Shown here one piece after another: positions 29,189-38,252 of a DNA stretch of 64,000 bases (positions within the stretch are counted from its first letter, which is position 1; every line of letters begins with the position of its first letter). Location of the stretch: positions 186,001 through 250,000 of the forward strand of contig JBBTTF010000001.1 in assembly GCA_038064375.1 (NCBI GenBank). Reading direction: 5' to 3'. Source of the DNA: JBBTTE01 sp038064375 (GTDB lineage Bacteria; Patescibacteriota; Saccharimonadia; Saccharimonadales; UBA4665). The position numbers and the translations under genes were made by a program. The notes beneath the pieces are model-generated. The model was not told the origin of the DNA, did no database searches, and was given only the letters and a program-made list of their open reading frames with translations.

Positions 29189-30778
29189 ATGAACCCTACC
29201 GCTCCTGCCAAAAAACCCAAACGAATTAGCATTAGCAATGTTGCGGCTCTGTTGGTGATCACGGCTTTTACAGGTCAGATACTAGGTTTTTTACGCACCA
29301 AACTTGTTAACAGCAACTTTCCGACCACTGGTCCTCATAGTACTGATGCCTACTTTGCGGCCTTTAATATTCCTGACCTATTCTTCTTTACGCTAGCTGC
29401 CGGTGCGCTTGGCGTGGCTTTTATGCCGGTTCTGTCCGATCGCCTGTATAAGGGTGATCGCAAAGGTATGTGGGAAATATCAGCATCGTTGATGAACTTG
29501 CTGGCTATTCTGATGTTTGTTGTCGGTGTGATTATGCTTATCTTTGCTAGGCCGTTGATTCAATACATCGTTGCTCCCGGCTTGAGTCCCGAGCAGCTCG
29601 ATATAGCCACAAATATAATGCGCCTACTAGCGTTTAACCCGTTACTGTTCAGTATATCTGGTGTTTTGACTAGTGTTCAGCAGACGATGGGGCGGTTCTT
29701 CTTCTTTGCCGTGGCGCCAATATTTTACAACTTGACCATCATTATTAGCATCTACGTATTTAAGGATAATATTGGGCTGGTTGGCTTGGGAGTAGGTGCG
29801 TTGATCGGTGCCATTGTTCAGCTAATAGTCGTTACCTTAGGAATGTGGAAGACAGGTTTTCACTGGCATCCAAGCATTAAATGGAAGAATCCCGACTTTA
29901 AGACCGTACTGTACAACTTGCCGCCAAGATCACTTGACCAAGGCATGGACCAAGTCGGTAACATTGTTGAGACGCACATTGCCAGCAAGCTCGGCAGCGG
30001 CAGCGTTACTTACTTTAACAACGCCTTTATTTTGAGCACGGCGCCGATTCTGTTAATTGGTACAGCTATCTCGACGGCTGCTTTCCCGAGGCTCAACGCA
30101 AGGCTTAGCCAAGGACGGCCAGATCTATTCCGCAAGGACTTCCTGATGGTGCTGAGAGCGATGATATGGATAAGTGCCCCGATGGTCGTCATTGCTTACT
30201 TTGCTCGTGGTTACCTTGCGCGCTTGATCTATTCTAACGGTAGCCCTCAAATTGCCACGATCTTTGGCTTCCTAACCGTGGCAATCTTCTTCAGGATTAT
30301 GTATTCGCTTATTTCTCGATGGTTCTATGCTCAGAAGGATACGGTAACTCCGCTACTCGTATCACTATTTACGATCGCGCTTAACGTTTCGCTGGCTATT
30401 ACGCTGGCAAGGCCCGAGGCTTACGGCGTGGCCGGACTTGCTCTGGCTCAATCAATCGTGGCTACTGTGGAAGTGTTTATCCTCTCCAGTATTATGCTTA
30501 AACGTGACCACAGGCTGTTCGACGCCCAGTTCTGGGGCGGGGTATGGCGTATCTTTGCGGTTACTGGTTTTAGTGTGACAGCCTGCTTTATCATGATTTC
30601 GCTCTATCCATTGGGTATCGATGATCGAGGTGTCGTTACGCTGGGCAGCAAGGTCATATTCATTACAGCCGTTACATTTGCTGTTCATGTTGGTGTATCT
30701 GCTCTGTTTGGGCTAGAAGAAGCAAAGCCAATATTTGCCCGCTTGCGCAAGATTATCTTCAAGCCAATTCGTCTTTAA
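29189..30778 (+). CDS. murJ: Lipid II flippase MurJ
   Basis: A 529-residue member of the MviN/MurJ branch of the MOP superfamily with about fourteen helices. The opening helix ends TAFTGQILGFLRTKLV with the conserved arginine, followed by STDAYFAAFNIPDLFFF and GALGVAFMPVLSD, and NPLLFSISGVLTSVQQTMGRFFF at helix 4-5. It carries lipid-linked peptidoglycan precursor to the outer face of the membrane. Together with the murC-like gene it shows that the cell builds its own wall. It is probably cotranscribed with ftsH. Confidence 0.93.
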   Translation: MNPTAPAKKPKRISISNVAALLVITAFTGQILGFLRTKLVNSNFPTTGPHSTDAYFAAFNIPDLFFFTLAAGALGVAFMPVLSDRLYKGDRKGMWEISASLMNLLAILMFVVGVIMLIFARPLIQYIVAPGLSPEQLDIATNIMRLLAFNPLLFSISGVLTSVQQTMGRFFFFAVAPIFYNLTIIISIYVFKDNIGLVGLGVGALIGAIVQLIVVTLGMWKTGFHWHPSIKWKNPDFKTVLYNLPPRSLDQGMDQVGNIVETHIASKLGSGSVTYFNNAFILSTAPILLIGTAISTAAFPRLNARLSQGRPDLFRKDFLMVLRAMIWISAPMVVIAYFARGYLARLIYSNGSPQIATIFGFLTVAIFFRIMYSLISRWFYAQKDTVTPLLVSLFTIALNVSLAITLARPEAYGVAGLALAQSIVATVEVFILSSIMLKRDHRLFDAQFWGGVWRIFAVTGFSVTACFIMISLYPLGIDDRGVVTLGSKVIFITAVTFAVHVGVSALFGLEEAKPIFARLRKIIFKPIRL

Positions 30779-30800
30779 AACCAGTCACCTCTGTTAAGTC

Positions 30801-30809
30801 TGATATAAT
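30801..30809 (+). promoter_or_regulatory. Extended -10 for lepA
   Basis: TGA-TATAAT ending eight bases before the ATG at 30818. The nonamer ACCTCTGTT (30787-30795) lies just upstream. Confidence 0.65.
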
Positions 30810-30817
30810 GGCTGGAC

Positions 30818-32596
30818 ATGAAACAAGACCATATCAGAAATTTTTGTATTATTGCGCATATTGATCACGGCAAGTCGACTCTTGCCGACCGTTTGCTGGA
30901 ACTAACGGGCACTGTACTCAAGCGCGATATGAAGGCGCAGTTACTTGATCGCATGGATCTAGAACGTGAAAAGGGAATTACTATCAAGTTGGCGCCAGTC
31001 CGCATGAAGTACAAAGAATACGAGCTTAACTTGATTGACACCCCCGGCCACGTTGACTTTAGTTACGAAGTTTCACGTAGTCTCGAGGCATGCGAGGGTG
31101 CTCTATTAGTGGTTGATGCCAGTCAGGGAATCCAAGCACAGACACTTGCCAACGTTTATCTTGCCATGGCCGCGGAACTGACGATTATTCCTGTTCTCAA
31201 CAAGATAGATTTGCCGGCTGCTGACGTAGAGCGAGTCAGTGCCGAAATAATTAGCCTGCTTGGTTGCCAAAAAGAAGATATTTTACAGATCTCTGCCAAA
31301 ACTGGCATGGGCGTAGACCAAGTGTTGGATAAAATTGTTGAACTTGTACCAGCACCCAAGAGCTCTGAGCTGCCAGAGACACGCGCACTAATCTTTGACA
31401 GTTATTATGATGACTACCGTGGCGTTATCTTATACGTCCGGGTATTTGATAATCAAATTACTAAGAACGAACAGATAAAAATGATAGCCACCGGTGTCTC
31501 TGGCATTGCCTTAGAAGTCGGCTCTTTGCAACCAGAAATGACTGCTGGCAAGAGTCTGCAAGCCGGCGAGATTGGCTACATTGTCACCAACCTCAAGACA
31601 ACCCGTGACGCCAAAGTCGGCGACACCGTAACACTGACTGCCAAGCCAGCTACCGAGCAACTTCCCGGATACAAGGATGTTCAACCCTTTGTTTATGCCG
31701 GGTTCTTCCCAGAGAGCAACGAGTTTTACCAAGAGCTCAAAGATGCTATCGAAAAGCTTAGTCTTAGTGACTCGGCATTGCAGTTTGCGCCGGAGAATTC
31801 GCCGGTGCTAGGCTTTGGTGTGCGCATTGGCTTTTTGGGGTTGCTGCACATGGACATTGTTCGCGAGAGACTGGAGCGTGAATACAATCTAGAACTCGTA
31901 GTCACTAATCCATCAACTGACTACCAAATAAGCCTATTAAATGGTGATGAGCTAGATATTAAAAGCGCTGCTGACCTGCCAGACCCAGCCAAAATCGAAG
32001 AAATCCGCGAGCCATGGATCAAAGGTGAGATAGTCGTACCCAAAGAATATGTCGGTGCCGTTATTCAACTGATATCAGGACGTCGTGGGCTGCAAACCAA
32101 CCTGAGCTATGTCGACCAGCGTGCTTTAGTTAGTTTTGAGGCTCCTCTTGCTAATCTGTTGACGGACTTTTACGATCAGCTAAAGAGTCTGACCAGCGGC
32201 TACGGCTCATTCAACTACGAGCTAGACAACTACCGTGCCGAAGACCTAGTAAAACTCGACTTTTATGTTGCTAATGAGCGTGTCGATGCTCTGTCCGTTA
32301 TGGTTCACCGCAGCGAGGCCGAAAGACTTGGCCGCGAGACTGTCACAAAGCTCAAAGAGGTTATTCCGCGCCAGAACTTTCAAGTTGCGTTGCAGGCTGC
32401 CATTGGAGGTAGGTTCATAGCTCGTGAAGACCTTAGTGCTTACCGCAAAGACGTTACCACCGGCCTATATGGTGGCGACGTTTCGCGCAAAAAGAAGGTA
32501 TTAGCAAAGCAAGCAAAGGGCAAGAAGCGCATGAAGCGCTTTGGCAAAGTCGACATTCCATCCGAAGCCTTCACTGTTATGCTCAAGCGTGACTAG
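30818..32596 (+). CDS. lepA: Elongation factor 4 (LepA)
   Basis: A 592-residue translational GTPase. AHIDHGKSTLADRLL (13-27) is G1, REKGITIK the switch I region, DTPGHVDFSYEVSRSL G3, NKIDLPAAD G4 and SAKTGMG G5. The C-terminal end has the LepA-specific domain rich in lysine (KKKVLAKQAKGKKRMK). It acts on stalled ribosomes, back-translocating or aiding assembly. The length is normal. Confidence 0.96.
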   Translation: MKQDHIRNFCIIAHIDHGKSTLADRLLELTGTVLKRDMKAQLLDRMDLEREKGITIKLAPVRMKYKEYELNLIDTPGHVDFSYEVSRSLEACEGALLVVDASQGIQAQTLANVYLAMAAELTIIPVLNKIDLPAADVERVSAEIISLLGCQKEDILQISAKTGMGVDQVLDKIVELVPAPKSSELPETRALIFDSYYDDYRGVILYVRVFDNQITKNEQIKMIATGVSGIALEVGSLQPEMTAGKSLQAGEIGYIVTNLKTTRDAKVGDTVTLTAKPATEQLPGYKDVQPFVYAGFFPESNEFYQELKDAIEKLSLSDSALQFAPENSPVLGFGVRIGFLGLLHMDIVRERLEREYNLELVVTNPSTDYQISLLNGDELDIKSAADLPDPAKIEEIREPWIKGEIVVPKEYVGAVIQLISGRRGLQTNLSYVDQRALVSFEAPLANLLTDFYDQLKSLTSGYGSFNYELDNYRAEDLVKLDFYVANERVDALSVMVHRSEAERLGRETVTKLKEVIPRQNFQVALQAAIGGRFIAREDLSAYRKDVTTGLYGGDVSRKKKVLAKQAKGKKRMKRFGKVDIPSEAFTVMLKRD

Positions 32597-32629
32597 GCGG
32601 TCGTGGTTGTGTTACCTCTGTAAATTTGG

Positions 32630-32635
32630 TATAAA
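32630..32635 (+). promoter_or_regulatory. -10 box for the guanylate kinase-like gene
   Basis: TATAAA ending six bases before the ATG at 32642. ACCTCTGTA, a one-base variant of the recurrent nonamer, lies at 32614-32622. Confidence 0.5.
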
Positions 32636-32641
32636 TGAGCA

Positions 32642-33367
32642 ATGGGGAATTCCTTAGCTAGCAAACTTGCCACTTATCAACCATCTGAAGCTACGGCCAA
32701 AATTATCAAGACTACCCCAATTCTTTTGCTTGTTGGGCCAACTGGCGCCGGTAAAGATTCGCTCAAGGATCGCTTGCTCGAAACCGGTGAGTATCACCAC
32801 ATTATCTCGCACACTACACGTCCACCACGCATTAATCATGGCATTATTGAGCAGAACGGCCGCGAGTATCATTTTATAGACAAAAAAATTGCCGAGAAGA
32901 TGCTCGATGACAATGCCTTCATCGAAGCTAAGATATATAGCGGCAATCTCTATGGTACAAGCGTTGCCGAGATTCAATCTGCTCACGACGAAGGCAAAAT
33001 TGCCATGACTGATATAGAGGTGCAGGGTGTTGCTGAGTACAAAACCTTAGATCCTAATGTGATGGCCGTCTTCTTGCTGCCACCAGACTTTGAGACGTGG
33101 CAGACACGACTAATGAACCGTTACGGTGACGTTGTTGACGTTAAGGACTTTCGCCTGCGCCTGCAGACTGCTCTAGAAGAGATAGAACAACTCCTCAACA
33201 CCAACTACTACGTAGCTATTATCAACGATGACTTAGAAGCCGCAGTCAAGACTGTGCACACAATCACGAGCTCTAAGAATCACTCAGGCGGTGACGAATC
33301 TGTCGCGCGAGACGTAGCAACTAAGCTAGCTCATGATATTCAAGAGCACCTCGACCAAACAGACTAA
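32642..33367 (+). CDS. gmk: Guanylate kinase-like protein
   Basis: A 241-residue P-loop kinase. GPTGAGKDSL (32-41) is the loop, SHTTRPPRINHGII the GMP-binding segment, EYHFIDKKIAEKM and FIEAKIYSGNLYGTSVAEIQ follow, and IEVQGVAEYK is Walker B. It phosphorylates GMP to GDP. The loop has KD where typical guanylate kinases have GKS/T, and there are about 22 residues before the core plus a tail of about 30, so a related specialised kinase cannot be excluded. Confidence 0.85.
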   Translation: MGNSLASKLATYQPSEATAKIIKTTPILLLVGPTGAGKDSLKDRLLETGEYHHIISHTTRPPRINHGIIEQNGREYHFIDKKIAEKMLDDNAFIEAKIYSGNLYGTSVAEIQSAHDEGKIAMTDIEVQGVAEYKTLDPNVMAVFLLPPDFETWQTRLMNRYGDVVDVKDFRLRLQTALEEIEQLLNTNYYVAIINDDLEAAVKTVHTITSSKNHSGGDESVARDVATKLAHDIQEHLDQTD

Positions 33368-33417
33368 AACGCCTGTGCTTGCACGCCGCCAGTTTTGGAT
33401 GTACCGTATATTTAATT

Positions 33418-33927
33418 ATGAGCATATCTCCCCAATCTCCAGAAAAGTCTAAATTTATTTACTCCCCAGCCGGCATTACGATAAATATCTTTGGTGTTTA
33501 CAGGACAATCAGCGACAAACTACCAGAACTCGGCAAGCGCGGACAAGTAAAAGAAATTGGGAAACTTGCCTCCGGTTTGCAACAAGGACGCTTCAAGCAG
33601 CCTTACAACGGGTACACAGATATAGATGTAAAAGACGAAGCCGTCACAGTGACAAGCGGTAACTTTGATCGTAAAACCAAGGAGCCATTTACTCTTGAGA
33701 CTAGGGTTTCAATGGGTGCCGATGGTAAAATCGTCGCGATTGACCAAGTTAATGCTAGACAAGTGCTTGATGGAAATTTGCCCGGTGTTTCGGTCAAGGA
33801 CGCCTCATATAATGTTGTCGATGGCGAGGGTTCGCTAAATCTACGAGACGCCATTGCCGAACTACGCCGTGCCCAACACACCATGAACGGCACCACTCCA
33901 TTTCCTACGGCAATTCGGGTTCATTAG
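33418..33927 (+). CDS. Hypothetical protein, 169 residues
   Basis: An unrecognised soluble protein. It has a helical beginning (FGVYRTISDKLPELGKRGQVKEIG) and a beta-rich middle (DIDVKDEAVTVTSGNFDRKTKEPF, LETRVSMGADGKIVAIDQ). TATATT at 33407-33412 lies five bases before the ATG at 33418; an upstream in-frame ATG at 33379 has no such support. The stop is directly followed by the CIRCE element of hrcA. Confidence 0.65.
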   Translation: MSISPQSPEKSKFIYSPAGITINIFGVYRTISDKLPELGKRGQVKEIGKLASGLQQGRFKQPYNGYTDIDVKDEAVTVTSGNFDRKTKEPFTLETRVSMGADGKIVAIDQVNARQVLDGNLPGVSVKDASYNVVDGEGSLNLRDAIAELRRAQHTMNGTTPFPTAIRVH

Positions 33928-33966
33928 TTAGCACTCTTGACTAGCGAGTGCCAAAAGCGCTATAAT
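33928..33966 (+). promoter_or_regulatory. CIRCE operator and promoter of hrcA
   Basis: TTAGCACTC (33928-33936), nine bases, GAGTGCCAA (33946-33954) is a CIRCE inverted repeat with one mismatch. The -35 TTGACT starts inside its spacer at 33937 and TATAAT is at 33961-33966 (18-base spacing), so HrcA binding would cover the promoter. Confidence 0.93.
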
Positions 33967-34001
33967 TGGCCTCAATAAAGTGAGCCTAGGAATAGTTAAT
34001 A

Positions 34002-34703
34002 ATGACAGAACGTCAGCAAAGCATTTTAAGCGCCATTGTCGAGCAATACGCCGAAGTCGCCAGTCCGGTTGGCAGTAGCTTGCTGGCTAAGGCTTTTAAA
34101 GTTAGTTCGGCCACGATTCGAGCTGACATGGCCGAGCTTGAACGCCATGAGTTTATTATGCAGCCACACACCAGTGCTGGTCGTATTCCGACTGATAAGG
34201 GCTATCGTTTCTACGTCAACAACATCAACAGTGGCCTCGCACTACCAGAGGGTCGTGGTGAGCGTGCTCTCGCAGCTCGCGTACAAAGTGCCGGCGCGCC
34301 AGAGAGAATGATTCGCAATGCGGCTGACACTTTAGTAGAGCTTACCCACAACCTAGGGCTTGCAACTATTGGCCCACAACTTTACATGAGCGGACTTAGT
34401 AATCTGTTTGGCCAGCCGGAGTTTATAAATGGTATGCAAGTTCAGCAAGTTGCCCAGCTACTGGACAATCTAGAGCCATGGCTCCGTGAAGCCGCCCCCA
34501 ACGAGCCGCTCAGTGTCTACATTGGCGCGGAGAACCCAATCGGCCGTGCCGCAGGCTGCACGCTTATCATTAGCCGTTTCCGCAGTCCTTTTAGCGATCG
34601 CAGCTACATCGGTACTCTTGGTCCAACTCGCCAGAGCTACCGTGATGTCATGCAGCTTGTATCACGCGCCGGCCAAGAGCTCGAGGAGGTTCTGTATGCC
34701 TAG
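34002..34703 (+). CDS. hrcA: Heat-inducible repressor HrcA, shortened
   Basis: A 233-residue repressor. The N-terminal winged helix (RQQSILSAIVEQYAEVASPVGSS, KVSSATIRADMAELERHEF, HTSAGRIPTDKGYRFYV) is diagnostic. The dimer/ligand part ends IGTLGPTRQSYRDVMQLVS, also diagnostic. It is about 100 residues shorter than usual; the loss lies in the central insertion domain. It binds CIRCE sites at 33928 and 35474, thus itself and dnaK. Leader about 30 bases. Confidence 0.93.
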   Translation: MTERQQSILSAIVEQYAEVASPVGSSLLAKAFKVSSATIRADMAELERHEFIMQPHTSAGRIPTDKGYRFYVNNINSGLALPEGRGERALAARVQSAGAPERMIRNAADTLVELTHNLGLATIGPQLYMSGLSNLFGQPEFINGMQVQQVAQLLDNLEPWLREAAPNEPLSVYIGAENPIGRAAGCTLIISRFRSPFSDRSYIGTLGPTRQSYRDVMQLVSRAGQELEEVLYA

Positions 34704-35016
34704 TCCAGATCAAGCGCCTAACCCTCTTAGGATCGTCGACGAGACAATTTATGCTAGCGCTGTTTCATTGGTGCTTGATCAATTTGGCACATCAGACAAA
34801 CCGGAATTCGATCTTGATGCCGCATCTGTAGGGCTGGCTTCTACTTTTCTTGAAGCTCACAAAATCGTTGAAAGCGAAGGTATTAACATTCCACCAGAGC
34901 ACCTTGACGAACGCTTTAGAGTAATAGGTCGTTTAGGTTTCATCGACGGGGTTAAGGCTTGCGTGGATATAGCTAATTTACAACCACAAGGATTCGGTCA
35001 AGATGCCCAAGCCTAA
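34696..35016 (+). CDS. Unknown 106-residue protein between hrcA and grpE
   Basis: The start at 34696 is fixed by GAGGAGGT six bases upstream, within the end of hrcA. The protein is acidic and mostly helical (DETIYASAVSLVLDQFG, AASVGLASTFLEAHKIVES, IGRLGFIDGVKACVDIAN). It overlaps grpE by 14 bases, so its production is tied to the heat-shock message. No family known to me; a co-chaperone or regulator role is only suggested by place. Confidence 0.75.
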   Translation: MPSPDQAPNPLRIVDETIYASAVSLVLDQFGTSDKPEFDLDAASVGLASTFLEAHKIVESEGINIPPEHLDERFRVIGRLGFIDGVKACVDIANLQPQGFGQDAQA

Positions 35017-35467
35017 ACCGACAAAAACTGAGCAACTTGAGCAGCAGCTGGCTGAGTTAACTGAAGCCTTGCAGCGCGAGCGTGCTGACGCAACAAATAT
35101 TCGTCGCCGTCACGAAGAAGAAATCACCAGTCTACGCACAAGACTAAAGGCTAATGTTGTCAGCAATCTACTACCAGTTATTGATAACTTCGAACGAGCA
35201 CTCAAGCATGTGCCGGAAGATCTTGTAGACAACGACTATGTCAAAGGTGTCCAAGGTGTTGTTAAGCAATTTGAAGACACGTTGATTAATATGGGCGTAG
35301 AACGCATCAAAACTGTTGGCGAAGTCTTTGACCCCAATCTGCACGAAGCTATTAGCATGGAAGAGGGCGAAGGTACCCAAGAAATCGTCTCCGAAGAACT
35401 CCAATCTGGATACAGACTAGGTGATGATGTAATCCGTCACGCCATGGTACGAGTGCAGCAAAAATAA
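35003..35467 (+). CDS. grpE: Nucleotide exchange factor GrpE
   Basis: A 154-residue co-chaperone. A long N-terminal coiled coil (EQLEQQLAELTEALQRERADATNIRRR) is followed by LLPVIDNFERALKHVP, and the C-terminal beta-wing has GEVFDPNLHEAISM and LQSGYRLGDDVIRHAMVRV. It opens DnaK to release ADP. The size is at the low end. It overlaps the preceding unknown gene. Confidence 0.95.
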   Translation: MPKPKPTKTEQLEQQLAELTEALQRERADATNIRRRHEEEITSLRTRLKANVVSNLLPVIDNFERALKHVPEDLVDNDYVKGVQGVVKQFEDTLINMGVERIKTVGEVFDPNLHEAISMEEGEGTQEIVSEELQSGYRLGDDVIRHAMVRVQQK

Positions 35468-35473
35468 CAACAA

Positions 35474-35512
35474 CTAGCACTCTTGACACACGAGTGCCAA
35501 TTCACCTAAAAT
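35474..35512 (+). promoter_or_regulatory. CIRCE operator and promoter of the dnaK operon
   Basis: CTAGCACTC (35474-35482), nine bases, GAGTGCCAA (35492-35500). TTGACA (35483-35488) lies inside the CIRCE spacer and TAAAAT at 35507-35512 is 18 bases further, the same layout as the hrcA promoter. Confidence 0.93.
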
Positions 35513-35560
35513 AGTAAGTAGCTATCAGCTATTAGTTTTTATGGAAGGGTAGAAAACTAT

Positions 35561-35815
35561 ATGGTTCAACCAGTGTCCCCAGAATCTGAGCAAGCACAGT
35601 CCTTGCCACCAGCAATCTCTGGACTGCCCAAAGGCTGGGCGGTAGGTTTTATACCGACAGTCGGCAACACTAGTATTGGCGCTGATAACATCAAATCTTT
35701 GATTAATGTCGAAGGTGCAAAAGGCGAACTCAGTACAGCAGAGACTGCGGCAGCCTTGGCGCTACACGGCATACATAACATAACGCAACCAACTAGAAAG
35801 GGTAGACCAATATGA
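35561..35815 (+). CDS. Unknown 84-residue protein upstream of dnaK
   Basis: First gene behind the second CIRCE site, with a GGAAGGGT ribosome site. The protein has a proline-rich start (QPVSPESEQAQSLPP), a middle IPTVGNTSIGADNIKSLINVEG and an alanine-rich helix (ELSTAETAAALALHGIHNIT). The stop overlaps the dnaK start by ATGA, so it is coupled to dnaK translation. No family recognised. Confidence 0.72.
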   Translation: MVQPVSPESEQAQSLPPAISGLPKGWAVGFIPTVGNTSIGADNIKSLINVEGAKGELSTAETAAALALHGIHNITQPTRKGRPI

Positions 35816-37737
35816 GCAAAATTATCGGAATCGACTTAGGAACAACTAACTCAGCTATGGCTGTCATGCAGTCCGGCAAGCCAGAAATTATCGCAAACTC
35901 AGAAGGTTCACGCACAACTCCATCGGTCGTAGCCGTTAACAAGAATGACGAACGCCTAGTTGGTCAGGTAGCTCGTCGCCAGCAAGTTACTAACAGCAAG
36001 AACACCATTTATGAAGTAAAGCGCCTGATTGGCCGTAACTTTAGTGACAAAGAAGTTCAGCGCGACCTCAAGCTAATGGGCTACGAGATCGTTAAGAGTG
36101 GCAACGGCGTCAAAGTTAAGATGGGCGACAAGGAGTATAGCTCCGAAGAAGTTAGCGCCATGATCCTAGGTAAGCTAAAGGCTGATGCCGAAGCTTTCAC
36201 AGGAGACAAAGTTACCGAAGCCGTTATTACAGTTCCTGCCTACTTTGACGACTCACAGCGTCAAGCTACTAAGGACGCTGGTAAGATCGCTGGCCTAGAA
36301 GTTAAGCGAATCATCAACGAGCCAACTGCTGCAGCTCTAGCCTACGGTCTAGACAAGGCCGACAAGAAGGACGAAAAGATCGCTGTCTACGACCTTGGCG
36401 GTGGAACATTCGACGTTTCTATCCTAGAACTTGGCGATGGCGTGTTTGAAGTTAAGAGCACCAACGGTGACACTCACCTTGGCGGTGCCGACTTTGACCG
36501 CGTGATTGTTAACTACTTTGCCGATGAGTTCAAGAAAGAACACGGCATCAGTATTGCTGACGACAAAGCCGCCATGCAACGTCTTCGTGACGAAGCTGAG
36601 AAAGCCAAGATTGAGCTTAGCTCCGCCCAAGAAGTTAACATCAACCTGCCATTCCTAACCGCTGATGCTGACGGACCTAAGCACTTCGAGCACAAGCTAA
36701 CTCGTGCCAAACTAGAAGATCTAGTCGGCGATCTAATTACTAAGACTGCTGCTCCTTGCGAGAAGGCTCTCAAAGACGCTGGACTCAAGGCTTCAGAGAT
36801 TGACGCCGTAGTATTAGTTGGTGGTATGACCCGTATGCCAGCTGTTCAGGACAAGGTTAAGGCAATCTTTGGCAAAGACCCAATGAAGGGTGTGAACCCT
36901 GACGAAGTCGTAGCCATCGGCGCAGCTATTCAAGGCGGTGTATTGCAGGGCGATGTCAAAGACGTTCTGCTGCTAGACGTTACACCTCTAAGTCTTGGTA
37001 TCGAGACTATGGGCGGCGTAATGACCAAGCTAATCGAGCGCAACACCACTATTCCTACCAGCAAGTCCGAGGTTTTCTCAACCGCTGCTGACAACCAACC
37101 ACAAGTAGAAATTCACGTTGGGCAGGGCGAGCGCGAAATTATCGAAGGCAACAAGTCACTCGGTCGTTTCATCCTTGATGGCATCCCATCTGCACCGCGC
37201 GGTGTTCCTCAGATCGAAGTTACCTTCAATATTGACGCCAACGGTATTCTTAACGTGACCGCCAAAGACAAAGGTTCTGGCAAGGAGCAGAGCATTACCA
37301 TCAGTGGCTCTGGCAACCTAGACAAGACCGAAGTCGAAAAAATGGCCAAAGAAGCCGAAGCTCACGCAGACGAAGACAAGGCCAAAAAAGAGTTGGTCGA
37401 ATCGCGCAACCTACTGGACGGCGCAATCTACCAAGCCGAAAAGATGAGTAAAGACAACGCTGACAAGATCTCCGACGAGGACAAAAAGACTTTAGAAGAA
37501 GCCATCGAAGCCGCCAAAAAGGTTGTAGCCGACGACAAAGCTGACAAAGACACTCTAGAGAATGCTGCCAAAGAGCTTAATGACAAGCTAATGCCAATCG
37601 GTGCCAAGATGTACGAGGCTGCCGAAGGCTCAGAAGATGGTGAAGCCCCCGAGGCCGACGCAAAGACTGACGACAAAGATGACGCAATTGAAGGCGAAGT
37701 CGTCGACGAAGACTCCAAAGACAAGAAGGAAAAATAA
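35812..37737 (+). CDS. dnaK: Chaperone DnaK (Hsp70)
   Basis: A 641-residue Hsp70. IIGIDLGTTNSAMAVM opens the ATPase domain, VYDLGGGTFDVSILEL and VLVGGMTRMPAVQ are the other nucleotide-binding signatures, then LLLDVTPLSLGIETMGGV begins the linker and peptide-binding domain. The end is an acidic tail with EGEVVDE..K. GrpE and DnaJ are encoded beside it. Codon choice is strongly biased, as expected for a highly expressed gene. Confidence 0.98.
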   Translation: MSKIIGIDLGTTNSAMAVMQSGKPEIIANSEGSRTTPSVVAVNKNDERLVGQVARRQQVTNSKNTIYEVKRLIGRNFSDKEVQRDLKLMGYEIVKSGNGVKVKMGDKEYSSEEVSAMILGKLKADAEAFTGDKVTEAVITVPAYFDDSQRQATKDAGKIAGLEVKRIINEPTAAALAYGLDKADKKDEKIAVYDLGGGTFDVSILELGDGVFEVKSTNGDTHLGGADFDRVIVNYFADEFKKEHGISIADDKAAMQRLRDEAEKAKIELSSAQEVNINLPFLTADADGPKHFEHKLTRAKLEDLVGDLITKTAAPCEKALKDAGLKASEIDAVVLVGGMTRMPAVQDKVKAIFGKDPMKGVNPDEVVAIGAAIQGGVLQGDVKDVLLLDVTPLSLGIETMGGVMTKLIERNTTIPTSKSEVFSTAADNQPQVEIHVGQGEREIIEGNKSLGRFILDGIPSAPRGVPQIEVTFNIDANGILNVTAKDKGSGKEQSITISGSGNLDKTEVEKMAKEAEAHADEDKAKKELVESRNLLDGAIYQAEKMSKDNADKISDEDKKTLEEAIEAAKKVVADDKADKDTLENAAKELNDKLMPIGAKMYEAAEGSEDGEAPEADAKTDDKDDAIEGEVVDEDSKDKKEK

Positions 37738-37952
37738 TGACCGCCGAGCAATCTTCTCAGGAGCCAATAGTTCCTGAGAAGGTTGACCCAACAGACGTGA
37801 AAGCCATGGGCGACCGGCTCTTTACCCACCTCAGCCAGCCCGAAGATGTGCTTGGTGTTTCGCCCGAAGAGCCAACAACGTTTAAAAAAGCGCTGGAAGC
37901 TCGCCAAGCAGCCAACAACGACCCCGAAGAAGATCGACAAACTAACGAATAA
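37737..37952 (+). CDS. Unknown 71-residue acidic protein after dnaK
   Basis: Starts within the dnaK stop (TAATG). The protein is acidic and proline-rich, with a possible short helical core, VKAMGDRLFTHLSQPEDVLG and TTFKKALEARQAA. No known family. Translational coupling to dnaK suggests a fixed stoichiometry with the chaperone. Confidence 0.68.
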   Translation: MTAEQSSQEPIVPEKVDPTDVKAMGDRLFTHLSQPEDVLGVSPEEPTTFKKALEARQAANNDPEEDRQTNE

Positions 37953-37953
37953 C

Positions 37954-37962
37954 TGGTAAAAT
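37954..37962 (+). promoter_or_regulatory. Internal extended -10 within the dnaK locus
   Basis: TGG-TAAAAT ending eight bases before the ATG at 37971. It could express the two paralogous small genes and dnaJ apart from CIRCE control. Confidence 0.5.
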
Positions 37963-37970
37963 ATAGCCCA

Positions 37971-38252
37971 ATGAGTGAGTGTAACGAATTAGAAGAAGCT
38001 TCGATGGTTGGCACTACAGGAGATGTGTATGCCGCAACTCAAGACCCCTATCTTAAGCATGTCATTCGACATATACAAGCCAACCCAATCGACAATGACC
38101 CAAATTATACTGGCGTAGATTGGAATGAAGAAATGAAGGAACATATCCACGAAAAGTACGGTATCAATCCTATATTTGCAGGGACGGTGATAATCAACTG
38201 CGAAAACTACGTGCTTGATGAACAGCGTCAGGAGTCTTCGCATGTCAGCTGA
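37971..38252 (+). CDS. Unknown 93-residue protein, first of two tandem paralogues
   Basis: The core AATQDPYLKHVIRHIQANPI, then TGVDWNEEMKEHIHEKYGI, is matched by the next gene (AAQDPYIKRVMHYVISGE, FGVDWGHEMIQHTKDVHGL) in the same order and spacing. The shared motif is DPYxKxV-H and GVDWxxEMxxH. The protein is acidic, soluble and His-rich in the second half, which might bind metal. It ends 11 bases inside the following gene. Family unknown to me. Confidence 0.72.
   Translation: MSECNELEEASMVGTTGDVYAATQDPYLKHVIRHIQANPIDNDPNYTGVDWNEEMKEHIHEKYGINPIFAGTVIINCENYVLDEQRQESSHVS

Noticed and set aside
37428..37940. Minus-strand frame of 170 codons across the dnaK end
   Set aside because: Serine/leucine-rich antisense shadow of the acidic dnaK tail and the small gene after it.
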